Of a DNA stretch of 64,000 nt, positions 36,844-47,355 are shown piece after piece. The notes under the pieces were generated by a model. It saw only the letters and a program-made list of their open reading frames with translations, searched no databases and was not told where the DNA came from. A program made the translations under genes and the position numbers. Positions within the stretch are counted from its first letter, which is position 1. The number at the start of each line of letters is the position of its first letter. The DNA is from Diplonema papillatum. Lineage: Eukaryota > Euglenozoa > Diplonemea > Diplonemida > Diplonemidae. The stretch spans positions 37,933 to 101,932 of the forward strand of contig JAPJBO010000827.1 of NCBI GenBank assembly GCA_030068145.1. Reading direction: 5' to 3'.

Positions 36844-37761
36844 ATGTCGCACCCGGAGTCAGGGCTGCCCGAAGGCTTGGAAAGCCAGGCCACGCGCATG
36901 GCCCTGCTTGAGCACATCATTGCGAAGAGGGTCCGGAACTTAGAATACCTGAAACGGGTGTTCGAGAGTGAAGGCAGCGACGGCGTGCTATGGATGAACA
37001 CTGTCAAGGTGGGTGCGAAAGACCTCCTCGAGCATTTTTCGGAAGGCACAGCGCGCCCGGTCGACGCGAAGCTGCACGCCTGGTTCTGCATGGGCGTGTC
37101 TCTCGCGGGCCTCCTCCCGCTGCAGAACGGCCTGCAGTTCGTCTCGGTCATTGAGACGTTGCTCGCTGAATGGGAACACCGCTTCGCCACCGGCGTCGAC
37201 CGACTGCTCCATGTGTGGAAGGGCGGCGCTGCACAAGCTCAAAGCAAACCGGCCGCCCAACCCGAACTGCACAGCCCGAAGTCCTCGCCGGTTCAATCTG
37301 AGCCGCCAGCCGTCATGGTGCCGTCGGATGCGACAACCGGAGGCAAACCCACCGCGTCTGGCGGTACTGCGTCCGGAATCCTCTCCATGTTCTCGAAGAC
37401 GGTTACTTTCGAGTACCTGTCCGTCCCCGACGTGCCGATGGAACTGTCGTTCAGCGAGGTCATCCTTTCCTTGTCGAGAGTGCTGGTCCTGGTTTACCGC
37501 AAGTTCCTCGACACTGAGTGCGCAGAGGCCGCCTCTGGAATCAGCCGCGTCATCCGCGTAGATAAGAAATTCAAACACCACTTCTTCGGCTTCCTTTCGA
37601 GGGAGATTGAGAAGACTGCAGAAGGTGTCCTCAGGAACTCGCAGAGAGCCCTCGCGCAGCGTATGAGATTCTTTTCTTCACATACATGCGCCAGCTTGGA
37701 CGGAAAGGCTCGACAAAAGCTGCCAGCTAAAGAACCGAAGGGATCCAAATGCTGTAACTAG
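36844..37761 (+). CDS. 305-residue protein of unknown function, C-terminal dicysteine
   Basis: Intact single-exon frame from ATG 36844 to TAG 37761 with strong host-like codon bias. Residues 15-115 and 190-285 look helical and globular. Between them, about 123-185, is a Pro/Ser/Gln-rich linker. Residues 75-90 (AWFCMGVSLAGLLPLQNG) are hydrophobic but too short and mixed for a sure membrane helix. The C-terminus reads GSKCCN. An x-C-C-x end could be a lipidation site of the Rab geranylgeranyl type, but that is speculative. I recognise no family. The 3' end and flank are duplicated at 15846-16050. Confidence 0.75.
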   Translation: MSHPESGLPEGLESQATRMALLEHIIAKRVRNLEYLKRVFESEGSDGVLWMNTVKVGAKDLLEHFSEGTARPVDAKLHAWFCMGVSLAGLLPLQNGLQFVSVIETLLAEWEHRFATGVDRLLHVWKGGAAQAQSKPAAQPELHSPKSSPVQSEPPAVMVPSDATTGGKPTASGGTASGILSMFSKTVTFEYLSVPDVPMELSFSEVILSLSRVLVLVYRKFLDTECAEAASGISRVIRVDKKFKHHFFGFLSREIEKTAEGVLRNSQRALAQRMRFFSSHTCASLDGKARQKLPAKEPKGSKCCN

Positions 37762-37908
37762 CGAACCACGTGTTCAACGGACGTGAGGTCACGCGGGTCT
37801 ACCCTCTCACGACAAGGCACACAGCACAACAGGTCAAAAGTCCTGAGTGAGAAAACAACACACGGTGGTTTAAGCGAAGAAATCAGATTGTATTTGTATT
37901 GTATTTTG
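37674..37908 (+). repeat. Repeat H, copy 2 (3' end and flank of the 305-residue gene)
   Basis: It aligns with 15846-16050. The shared block starts inside the coding sequence and continues past the stop through GACCTCACG-like and AAAACAACACACGG-like words. Confidence 0.75.
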
Positions 37909-37964
37909 CCCCTCCACCTCTCTATTTCCTCCCTTTCATTTGGAGTCAAAGCAGCTGTGTCGAG

Positions 37965-38026
37965 TATTTTACGATGCTCGTTTTAGAGCATACTTGTTAC
38001 TCGACATAGTAACGCATCGTAAAATA
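37965..38026. repeat. 14-bp inverted repeat around a 34-nt loop
   Basis: GTATTTTACGATGC (37965-37978) and GCATCGTAAAATAC (38013-38026) are exact complements. Repeat F copy 2 follows at once. Confidence 0.85.
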
Positions 38027-38027
38027 C

Positions 38028-38253
38028 AGTTAAAAAGGAATGACAGCGGTTTAACCTGAACGCATACAGGTAAAATTGCACAAGATAATACCAGCACGAT
38101 TCGTAGGGAAGAAGACCTTCTTTGGCGCGCCATCCTTGTGAAGAACGGAGGAAAAAACTGGCAAATCAACCCTCGCAGTTTTCTCCGCGTTCACGCTACC
38201 GGACGGCGGCAACCTGGCCACAGCCACGTTCCTCGCTGACGGGAATGCGTCTG
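38028..38253 (+). repeat. Dispersed repeat F, copy 2
   Basis: It matches 33524-33748 throughout with small indels. Confidence 0.88.
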
Positions 38254-39180
38254 GGAGCGAAGACGAATCGGACTCGCCGCGCTACGAAGGGCCGGGGCTT
38301 GCAGCGAGCCACACTTCATCCACGTCTCTCGGCAAACCGCCCATCGAACACACCTGATGTAGTGCGCCCACCAACTTTAAGTGACCGCCCACATCCGCTC
38401 CAGCGTTGCCGACGCGACACCGTTTGGGAAAGTGTGCCACTGCAGCAGGGCGTGGGGCGAGCCGTACTCCTTTCCCGTCTCTTGACAACGCGCCCGTCGA
38501 ACACACTGACGTAGCGCTCGCCAACTTTCAAGTTGGCCGCCCAATACTGCTTCGCCGTGCGGGCCGGCACCACACGTGTGGCGGTGTCAACCGACGTCAG
38601 GAGACCATCTCTCGTTGCTTGTGTTTCCGCGCACCCAGTCGTCCTTTTTGGCAGCTCAGCTTTGTCTGGCCGTGCTCCGCAAAAAGAGTTAACCATCGCC
38701 TTCCTGTATGTATGAAGAGCTGGGTTCATCCTGGCTGTCCCGTCCCCGAGAGCATGAAGCCAAGGTAGAGCAGAAGTGGGGCTGCCAAAACGGCCCGAGA
38801 CCTCCGTCACCGCGCTTGACCCAAGACAACTGAAGAATCCCGCGTCCTTCCGATTCTTAGGAAAGCTGCGCGAGTGTAGAATTGGATTGCACTTGCACGT
38901 TGCCAGTGAATCTCCCCCTTTTGTTGCCCCTGCCTGTCGGGCCTTGTTCTCCATCGTCTCGTTCTCGAACCTTCGCACCAACCTAGCCCGGGCCAGAAAC
39001 AGTGAAACCAATCGGCGCCACAGCGTCCCTCGTTAGGCATACACCACACGCGCAGAGTTTTCCCCCGCTTGTATTCGAGTGCTGCGGGCGAACGTGAAAG
39101 CACGCCGAGAGCTGTGGCTGGTGACAACCACGCGCTCTTAGCAGGCTTCTTCGATCCTTCGCCGGCTCGTTTGTTTTCAG
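38254..39180. other. Spacer, no gene recognised
   Basis: Open frames occur on both strands, but none has coding bias or splice boundaries I trust. Confidence 0.45.
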
Positions 39181-39310
39181 GCAAGCAAAAGCATTTCTGT
39201 CTTAAAGAATTCGAATTGGCCGTAAGACAGGTTGCTTTGACAAGAAAAATCGGACCTGCACCCACTGATTCTGCTATTCAGACTAGCCGCCGACGAGGCT
39301 TCGACTCCAG
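39181..39310 (+). CDS. Possible isolated internal exon, unknown protein
   Basis: A 130-base open stretch lies between a strong 3' splice site (TTTGTTTTCAG) and a 5' splice site (CTCCAG then GTAAAA). It reads open in one frame (phase 1 in, phase 2 out) as a 43-residue basic peptide. Codon use is less GC-rich than other host genes. No partner exon was found; it could be a chance pair of splice signals. Confidence 0.25.
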
Positions 39311-39609
39311 GTAAAAGTCAGACTGTTGGCTGTCGCAATAGTTGTTGGGGTGCTGCAGTACGTCGAGCCCCGCGGATAGTGGTCGACAACCACAACCAAA
39401 CGACCGCAATGGGACTTGCCGACACATCGAGCTTCTTGGCCCCTCGCCGGCACTTCGGAGGTATAGGGGAGGCTGAACACCAGCGCGATCGCTGATTTCC
39501 AGTTAACTGCGTTTTACACGGCGGACTCCCCCACCGGTTGGGGGAGTGAATGCGGGAGTGAAACCGTGCGGAGTCCACTCCCGCATTATCTAAACAAAGT
39601 ACAAAAACA

Positions 39610-39850
39610 TGAGATAAATGCGGGAGTGGACTCCCTCAATGCGGGAGTGGGACTCCCTCAATGCGGGAGTGGGACTCCCTCAATGCGGGAGTGGGACTCC
39701 CTCAATGCGGGAGTGGACTCCCTCAATGCGGGAGTGAGACTCCCTCAATGCGGGTGTGAGACTCCCTCAATGCGGGAGTGGGACTCCCTCAATGCGGGAG
39801 TGGGACTCCCTCAATGCGGGAGTGGGACTCCCGCAATGCGGGAGTGACCC
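39610..39850 (+). repeat. 22-bp minisatellite, ~11 copies
   Basis: The unit is ATGCGGGAGTGGGACTCCCTCA with 1-2 base variants. Each unit carries the small palindrome GGGAGTGGGACTCCC. A related inverted form lies at 39540-39590. Confidence 0.96.
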
Positions 39851-40920
39851 CGATCGCACAATCCGGGGGAGTAATTACGGGCGGCCCCACATTGCGACCT
39901 GGGCTGACTGTCTTTTACCGGCAGCAGCACTAACACCCGTTGCGGTGCTGAAACTACGGCGGGTACTGGCGCCAGGCTTGTCCAACGTTTCGGACCAAGA
40001 GTCGAAATTTGGCGTCGAAACTTCCTGGCTTTTCACGCCCGCCGTAGCAGAACGACCGCACCCTACCCAATCCCAAACACCCCCTAAACGCGTTAGGGGA
40101 TTCCACAAGGTTCAACAACGGAGCGTCTTTTTGTTGCGTTAGTGGGGAGTCATTTGCAAGCAAATGAGTACCACACTAACAACGGAGCGACACATCACCC
40201 GAAACGAGCGGCACCCTCTCACTCTTCTCCCCCCCCTCCATACCCAAGCCTCTACGGTCAACCGGAGTCTTCTATCGACCTTCTAATCCACAAATAACGC
40301 TAAAAGAACAGTCTAGAAAAAAACAACCCGCTCCTCGCCTGCGTTCATCAAGTACACGCCAAAAGAAAGAGAAAGCGAAGCTCTCCCAATCGCCCTTTGA
40401 GGAGAAAGAAGAACAGACCGCGCGAACACAGGACACTCATTGTCGTCTTTCCTCCTCCAGGTGCCCGGCACCGCTATCTATTTCACCCTTTCTCCGCCCG
40501 CCCAGACCACACTGCCAAGTTATCTCGCTTCGCTGTCGAAGTTCTTGCTCCTCTCAACTCACGACACGTACGGGCTGACACCTGTCGTCGCCCCTGCGTC
40601 ACGCAACACAAAATCGCCCTCGCCCTTAGTAATATTCTGCCTCGTGAGAAACAAATTCGCGCCGCTTCACCCACGAGACGAGGACGGACCGACTCCCGCA
40701 GCGAGTCATCAAACACAACGAGAAGATAAACACCGCCGGCCCCGACAGCAAGCTTTTGGCACTTTCTCCCGCGACGGGCGAAGGGATATAGGAGGGGGGA
40801 AGGCGCGCCTGCACAGCAAAGCAGCAGCGGCTGTCATCCCCCCCCTCCTCTCAGGGACACCCTGGCGCGCGTTTTCTTTCCTCGCCCCGTTTTTTTTTTT
40901 GTGTGCGGGTGTAGCGAGGG
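39851..40920. other. Spacer and upstream region of kinase 1
   Basis: No exon recognised. The last 100 bases are pyrimidine-rich with a T-run ending GTGTGCGGGTGTAGCGAGGG directly before the ATG, presumably the leader of kinase 1. Confidence 0.45.
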
Positions 40921-42300
40921 ATGGCGTTCCTCGGGAAGTATGAGCTCGGGGAGAAGGTTGGGAAGGGGCACTACGCGGTGGTGTACAAGTGCACGCGGAA
41001 GGAGGACGGCGCGACGTTCGTGGTGAAGAAGATCGACAAGAGGACGTGCGCGGCGTCCGACCTCGGCGACGTGCTGCGGGAGGTCGTGCTGCTGAAGGAG
41101 CTGCGGGGGCACGAGCACGTGACGCTGCTGGAGGACCACTTCGACGACGAAAGCGAACTGAGCATCGTCCTGGAGTGGATCAGCGGAGGCGAGCTGTTCC
41201 AGCAAATCGTGCAGCGAAAGCACTACTCGGAGGCCGACGCCCGCGCGGTGGCGTACAACCTCCTCACGGGCCTCGAGTACGTCCACAGCAAGGGCATCGC
41301 CCACCGGGACCTGAAGCCCGAAAACATCCTGCTGGCCAACCCGCGCGAGCTCACGAAGGTGAAAATCATCGATTTCGGCTTCGCCGAGCGGACGCCCCCT
41401 CGTCTCGCGAAGTGCTGCGGGACGCCCCTCTACATCGCCCCGGAAATCCTGAGCTGCGGAGTGTTCAAAACGGGCGACCCGTACGGCGTGTCGTGCGACA
41501 TCTGGTCCCTCGGAGTCATCGTGTACATGCTGCTCTGCGGATACCCACCCTTCCGGGCCCAATCGACGAACGCGCAGTTCAAAGCCGTGGTGAAGGGGCA
41601 ATACTCTTTCCCCGCGGCGAAAGTGTGGAGCGGGATCACCGACATGGCGAAGGACTTCATCAGCCAGCTTCTCGTCGTCGACCCGAGCGATCGGTTGAAC
41701 GCGACGCAAGCGTTGAAGCACCCGTGGGTGGACAGCCCGGAGAAGGCGCCCGTGAGCAACTTGCAGCAGACGATGCACAACCTCTCCGAGTTCAACTCCA
41801 TGCAAAAGTGGCGGAAGGGGATCTTCGGCGTGGAGGCCATCACACGGTTGCAGTACGCCGCCGCCTGCCGGGACATGCACCTGAAGCCGAACTCGCAGCT
41901 GGAGAACATTTTCGTAGAGGCGACGACCACCATCACGCGCCTCGACTTGTCGAAGAACTACGTCGGGCCGAAAGGGATCATGGCGCTGCTGAAGGCCATC
42001 GAGGAGAAGCAGGAACTCGAAGAGCTGGTCCTCGGAAGCAACGGGCTCACCAACGTCGTCATGGACCAGCTGTGCGCGATGCTGCGGACGCACAAGAACA
42101 TCCGCATGGTCGACTTGAGCGACAACCCGATCTCCCACATCGCGGGGCGGTACCTGCTGTCTGCGCTGCAAGTGAACCAGAACATCACGTGCGTGAAGCT
42201 GGAGGGCACCGCGCTGCTGGAGTCCACCTTGAAAAAGATCGATGCCCAGCTCTCCCGCAACGAGGCGTACTGCAAGAAAAGGTGCGCGAACGGCGGCTAG
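40921..42300 (+). CDS. CaM-kinase-like Ser/Thr kinase with C-terminal leucine-rich repeats (kinase 1)
   Basis: 459 residues, single exon, ATG to TAG. Kinase domain residues 7-276: P-loop GKGHYA at 14-19 (third Gly replaced by Ala), ATP-binding Lys36, helix-C Glu54, HRDLKPEN with catalytic Asp130, DFG 151-153, APE 173-175, and a kinase end HPWV near 275. All catalytic residues are present, so it should be active. The fold class is CAMK/MAPKAPK-like. Residues about 325-445 hold RNI-type leucine-rich repeats (LDLSKNYVGPKGIMALL and following). No calmodulin-binding or EF-hand segment is obvious. A paralogue with the same layout lies at 52231-53592. Substrates are unknown. Confidence 0.92.
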   Translation: MAFLGKYELGEKVGKGHYAVVYKCTRKEDGATFVVKKIDKRTCAASDLGDVLREVVLLKELRGHEHVTLLEDHFDDESELSIVLEWISGGELFQQIVQRKHYSEADARAVAYNLLTGLEYVHSKGIAHRDLKPENILLANPRELTKVKIIDFGFAERTPPRLAKCCGTPLYIAPEILSCGVFKTGDPYGVSCDIWSLGVIVYMLLCGYPPFRAQSTNAQFKAVVKGQYSFPAAKVWSGITDMAKDFISQLLVVDPSDRLNATQALKHPWVDSPEKAPVSNLQQTMHNLSEFNSMQKWRKGIFGVEAITRLQYAAACRDMHLKPNSQLENIFVEATTTITRLDLSKNYVGPKGIMALLKAIEEKQELEELVLGSNGLTNVVMDQLCAMLRTHKNIRMVDLSDNPISHIAGRYLLSALQVNQNITCVKLEGTALLESTLKKIDAQLSRNEAYCKKRCANGG

Positions 42301-43019
42301 CCCGCCCGGCGTTGACACTCTACCTGTGTCCGTCGCACTGGACTTCCAATCAACCACCACGCGGACTTGCGTCGCTCTGCCGAAGCTGCAATAGCAATAC
42401 CTTCGCCTGGTCGATAGCAGGCCCTCGGTGCGCGGGTAGTGGCGCAGTTGCCCAACGGAAGCAGCACCGACCCCCCCCCACGTGGGGGGCCCTTGATCAC
42501 ATTCATTACGGGTGTGGTCGTGGTGTCGGTCGCAATAGTCGCTTTGCTAGCCAAAGAGAGAGAGATAGAGAGAAAAAGAGCGCCAGAGAGAAAAGAAAAG
42601 ATAACGTTATCTTCCGGAAAAGAAGGGTTACGCGAACCCCCGAAAAAATAATTACCCCAAAAAAATAAAAGCAGAAAAAATAAAAACACAAACCGACGGT
42701 GACCCCCAAAACCTTTTTCAACCTTTCCAATCCCCTTCAAGCTAAACCATTATACAACGACCCCCCCGTGGAAAATTTCAACATCTTCTCACCTCGCGGC
42801 CTTGTATGTTACAGCTCGTACCCAAAAAGTCGAACCCTGTCGGGGGATAGAAAGGTGTCCCGCCTGTATGCTAATGCTGGAGTCGGGAGAACCTAGCATA
42901 GCCTAAAGCAGGACCGACCCCGTTTGTGAGAAACTGGGAAGAATAAGACGCACCTTTGTCGTTGTCGGAAAAAGTTGTGGAGGAGGTCGAGGGACGTGCA
43001 CGAGCTAGACCCGTTGGTT
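42301..43019. other. 3' flank of kinase 1, low-complexity purine tract
   Basis: A GAGA-rich tract (42555-42600) and A-rich stretch follow. TCGTGGTGTCGGTCGC near 42517 resembles a word at 55165. No gene seen. Confidence 0.5.
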
Positions 43020-43092
43020 CAAGATCTTAAAACATCTTAAACCATCTTAAACCATCTTAAAACATCTTAAAACATCTTAAAACATCTTGAAA
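43020..43092. repeat. 13-bp AT-rich minisatellite, ~6 copies
   Basis: AAAACATCTT / AAACCATCTT units in tandem. Confidence 0.9.
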
Positions 43093-43679
43093 CACTTGAA
43101 TTCACTACAAGCCAGTTCTCCCTGCGGGAACTTTCTGTCAGTTCCGGCTTCATCGCTCGAAGCCGCCATGGAAAAAATAGTGGAAAAAGACAGGTGCCTC
43201 GTTTTGTTTGGCTGTGATCGATTTCCCACTCCGTTTCTACACTTTTACAACACGGTACATTTGTACTGAAAGGAACATTCCAACTTGTACACGAACCATA
43301 CACAAAGCAACGGACGATCAGCATCAACTGATCATTGGCGATGATATTGATAAAGCGAAACTCAAGCGCTTTTTTTGTTTGCGGTGCGTTCTCAGGTTAG
43401 GAATTCTCGATCAACCACCACAACACGCTGCCCACGTCTTCTGGCCTTCGCAGTCCATCGTGGGGCAACTCGCGAGGAAAGTCACAAACCCCCCTGAAAG
43501 AACGCCAACAGTTAAAACAGCGCTTCCGCGGTTCGTTTCATTTCGGAAGCGTCAGCGGAGTTGTTGCAACACTCAACCCAAATGCGGAACTTCTTGCCGA
43601 CTCCTGTGAAGGACACGCAATCGATTGTTTTTTGAAGTCAACCACACACGGTGGCGGGGCGGCCTCCGACGAAACGACT
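43093..43679. other. Spacer, no gene recognised
   Basis: No coding exon, RNA gene or known repeat is visible. Confidence 0.45.
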
Positions 43680-43729
43680 TACATTCGCCATATGGTTAAG
43701 GGGTAGTACTTAACCATATGGCGAATGTA
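43680..43729. repeat. Perfect 21-bp stem, 8-nt loop hairpin
   Basis: 43680-43700 (TACATTCGCCATATGGTTAAG) is the exact complement of 43709-43729, around an 8-base loop. It sits 45 bases before a long CT microsatellite. A similar stem with an 8-base loop lies at 59815-59870. Confidence 0.95.
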
Positions 43730-43774
43730 GGGCAAGGTGACACTCTTCGGAGAAATGGTCCCCGCACTGTAACT

Positions 43775-43910
<136 letters not shown>

Positions 43911-44236
43911 CTGCAACAGTCCATCATGTGGGACCGGGTGACTTGCTTTGATGTGTTCTCTTTCTCTCGCTCTCTGTCTCTCTCTCCCTCTGTGTTTTGT
44001 ATAAATGAACGTGATAATTTGGGGTCAGCCCCGATTATTAGATTCGCGGTTAGGCGAAGCTAGTGCACGCGATCTTGCACTTGTTTTGTACTGCTGAACG
44101 AATATTGGACGATCGGCATTCAACTGGTCAACTAGCGGTGATTATGATAAACCGGTAAAAGGATTCTTCGCGTGTGCTGTGAGAGGAAGGGATCCGTGGA
44201 CGTTTCCTGCATTAGACAGATTTTGCACCTTTTCTT

Positions 44237-44405
44237 CTTTGTATAAACACCTGCTTTGTACTTGAGGAGGCTGCCAGTTGCGAGTTTTAAAAGGAGGTAA
44301 TGTGCTGTAGAGCACACACGAAGCACACGTAAATCTGGATTTCGTGGCGAGCGTAAGCGGTCAACAAGAAAGACCCACTTTGCAGTTGTATTCTTTCTTG
44401 AGTGG
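44237..44405 (+). repeat. Dispersed repeat D, copy 2
   Basis: It matches 28070-28240 from TTTGTATAAACACCTGC through AAGACCCACTTTGCAGTTG. Confidence 0.82.
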
Positions 44406-44507
44406 GATAACCACGCAGTCTTTTTCCCTCCGAGGTTTTATTGTCGCAAACGAATACCCGTGTGCAGCGGGCGGTGCCCACGCATCCATGCGGAGCATCA
44501 AGCTCGT

Positions 44508-44632
44508 GCAACACGTATCAGGCTCGCAGACACACGTATCAGGTTACCACACAACGCACACACACACGTATCAGGTTACCACACAACGCACACACACGTA
44601 TCAGGTTACCACACAACGCACACACACCCTCT
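44508..44632 (+). repeat. ~30-bp tandem repeat, 4 copies
   Basis: The unit is CACGTATCAGGTTACCACAC with an ACGCACACAC tail. A fragment of repeat D follows at about 44690-44748. Confidence 0.9.
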
Positions 44633-45121
44633 CCGGTAGCTCCCGGTCTGCTGACCTCCGCGGTCTTTGAAAATAAAATTCCCCGCCTCCGTCGGAATGA
44701 GCAAAAAGGCAGCCCCTCGAGTATTTCTTTGGTAGCTTTCTCGTGCAGTCATTGTTCCGGAAAAAAAGAATGCACGCTTTTCCAGAACACCGGCACTGCC
44801 GAGAAAAGAGCACGTGCTTCTTCGCTTTTCCATCAGGAAAAAAGATCGCAAGTGGCTAGCCTCGCGCGGCAATGGGGAGGGTGGGGCGTCTGCCGGTGGT
44901 CATTGCGAGCGTTCGCCAAAAGACAGCACCCCACAACGTACTTCCTTCAAAGCTTCCTCGAAGCTTTCAACGCAGACGCGGTTAGCAAGTTTCCGTCTGG
45001 TGTGGGCGTCGTTTCGCTATGGAGTCTCTCCTTTCCATCTTTCTCCTATTTTCGGTTGGGACAGCAGCTCGGATCCGGAGAAAGAGGATGATCTCCAAGG
45101 TGGTAACGGATCTGACAGGCT

Positions 45122-45295
45122 GTTTTTAGTACTAACAATCTTGCGGGTTGCCCTTCAATGTATTGTGGGCCAAAAAGACGTAGGCAGCGTGTTTTGGTGG
45201 GTGATCAGAATTCTTTACCTGAATATACACAGGTTAAATACAACTGGGAAAACGATCACCCGGCACGCACAAACAAAACGAAGCGCCTGTCTTTT
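45122..45295 (+). repeat. Dispersed repeat C, copy 2 (empty site for transposon T1)
   Basis: It aligns with 6175-6343 and continues into GAAGCGCCTGTCTTTTTG. This corresponds to GAAGTT plus CCTGTCTTTTTT across the T1 insertion at 6344-10999. Confidence 0.85.
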
Positions 45296-45623
45296 TGCGA
45301 ACACAAGTGCCCCGGGGAAAAATCTGCCACGCTGTGTTCGGCATTGCTGTGGAACTACGGTCCATGGGCCCAACGCACCGTTCTCCCCAAACCAAAGCAT
45401 CTTAAGCAATCTATCAACAGCATTGACTGCTTATAACTCCTGTTGTTCTTCTCTCTTTTATTTTATAGTATCATTGAAGACAAGCAAATACTGCACGGAA
45501 TAGTTGCTCGGCCTGTGCTGCTCCTGTGTGAATGACTACCGGAATCTGCGCGCCTCGAAACGTTCCAATTCGGATCCCAGTGTTTCTGACGTGACAACAG
45601 GGTTGTTCTCGTATGCACACGTG
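45296..45623. other. Spacer, no gene recognised
   Basis: Nothing further could be supported. Confidence 0.4.
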
Positions 45624-45708
45624 TGAGCCGGTCCATCCCCTCTTGATAGACCGTGATAGACGGAAGTATACAGCGTCGGGCAATTCGATGCAGCTCTAGG
45701 GACTAGCT
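45624..45708 (+). mobile_element. MITE, copy 4 (3'-truncated)
   Basis: It begins TGAGCCGGTCCATCCCCTC and matches the other copies through GCAGCTCTAGGGACTAG, then breaks off. No right inverted repeat or target duplication remains. Confidence 0.85.
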
Positions 45709-45869
45709 GAAAATACCCCCAGAAATAGCGCCTGTTGTGGACGGGTTCTCAGTTTTCCGTTTTTTTTTCTCTGCTAGGCGGGGGAGGGGTGTCCTTTTCT
45801 CCCCCTGGCGACGGGATCAACATTTGGAACACTGTTTTTCGGGTTTGCAGTCTGACAGCGACGGCTTCG

Positions 45870-45930
45870 AGCAGCCAGACTCGCACCGCTGTCCTGTCTG
45901 CAGACACTCGGATTCCGCGCTGATGATGGT
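45870..45930 (+). repeat. Fragment of dispersed repeat G
   Basis: It contains the CACCGCTGTCCTGTCTGCAG and ACACTC words typical of the 55.4-56.3 kb array. Confidence 0.7.
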
Positions 45931-46084
45931 CCTGCGTATGTCAGGACTAGCTAGGACAATTGCGGTTGAGCGCAGCAACCCCCCCCCTATTTTGCCCGAG
46001 TTTGAGCGTGGATTCCGTCTAAATAGATTTCGCATGCAGACGGTTGAATGAGGTACCCGAGCCACTGGACTGTGCCCCGCCGAA

Positions 46085-46345
46085 GAAGAAGAAGAAGAAA
46101 AGAAAAAGGCCGCTCCTGGTCCAGGAACGTGACGGTCAACCACAGCTTGCAAAGCTTGAGTCGGAGGCAGCACAGTGCCACAACCCCATCCGCTCTGCCC
46201 TGCGGCTGACCGTACCCGCGAGCTTGTGTTCAGCGCGAGCGCCAAGCCTCAAGGTGCCACTTGATCCGTAGGCCCGTGGCTCTGCAGTACCGCCGAACAC
46301 GTGAAGCTTGGCTCCCGTGTAGCAGGCTTCCCCTGGTACCCCGCC
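46085..46345 (+). repeat. Dispersed repeat A, copy 4
   Basis: From GGCCGCTCCTGGTCCAGG to CCCTGGTACC, with an internal deletion of about 30 bp relative to copy 1. Confidence 0.85.
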
Positions 46346-47017
46346 GAAAGAATTAAACGATAGTCGAAAAATGAGTGGCAGATTTGGTCGACGTACACGA
46401 CCCCAGGTTGGGCGGAAAGGAAAGTTCTCTCTGTTCTCGGATCACTCCTGCATCAACCGTGCGAACCCCAGGCGGGAAGACAATTAGGAGAAGTACGTCA
46501 GAATCGCTCGTAACGCAGGCTCAGCGTCAATTCCGAACGAGAAAACTGGCTATAAGGTCCTGCATGTCACACACGCAAAATGAAAACTCTCTTTCTCATT
46601 GCCTCGCGAGAAGCAACGGAGAGGTCTTGTTGAAGGAATCCCGGAGCCGGAAAGTCTATGGATCGGTTTCCCGTGCATAGAAGAAGACAGCCTCTTCCGC
46701 ATCACCATTGTTCCCGTCCACGCCTGTGCCTAGGGCAATGCAGGTTTTCGCACTGGTACGAGCCTTGGTACTGTTGAGCGAAAGCCGACCACGGATCGTC
46801 ATATTGTAAGGTGGTCCTGCCGGGTTCTCTCTCACGCACTCCTACGCACGCCTGGCTTTGGGATACCAATACGCGGCCAACTATGGGTGGATCGCTTGAG
46901 CATCATCCATTTTCGGGACCGGTGCATTCGGCAGATGAGTTGTTACACACTCATTACCGGATGCTGAGTTCCGTGGCCACCGTCTTGCTGTCACAGGATG
47001 AACCGACACCCCGTGTC
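46346..47017. other. Spacer, no gene recognised
   Basis: Open frames here are short and show no coding bias. Confidence 0.45.
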
Positions 47018-47143
47018 ACTGTGGCCCGTCCCCGTGCGAAAAACATGCATTGCCCTAGGCACAGAACAGCTCGTGTCACTGTGGCCCGTCCCCGTGCGAA
47101 AACATGCATTGCCCTAGGCACAGAACAGCTCGTGTCACTGTGG
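47018..47143 (+). repeat. 59-bp tandem repeat, ~2.2 copies
   Basis: CGTGTCACTGTGGCCCGTCC to GCCCTAGGCACAGAACAGCT repeated almost exactly. Confidence 0.92.
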
Positions 47144-47209
47144 CCACATACCGCCGGGGTCAAAGATCGTATCAGTTTTCCAACCAAGAAAAGGCGAGCC
47201 GTCGACCTT

Positions 47210-47355
47210 GGGGGGTCGAATAATAACAGGTATTTGACACGCGTCTGGTTGTCTAAAAACACTACCACTATTTGATCCTGCTACTGTTCGGCTACCCGAA
47301 ACCTTTTTTATTAATCGGCAAATCGAATAATAACAGTGTTATTATTCGACCCCCC
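47210..47355. mobile_element. 146-bp MITE-like element with 19-bp perfect terminal inverted repeats
   Basis: GGGGGGTCGAATAATAACA (47210-47228) and its exact complement (47337-47355). The 13-mer TCGAATAATAACA occurs again just inside the right end. No clear target duplication. It lies 38 bp outside the decayed T1 copy. Confidence 0.7.

Noticed and set aside
40834..42668. 508-residue minus-strand and 559-residue off-frame products over kinase 1
   Set aside because: Shadow frames; the sense frame contains all kinase motifs.
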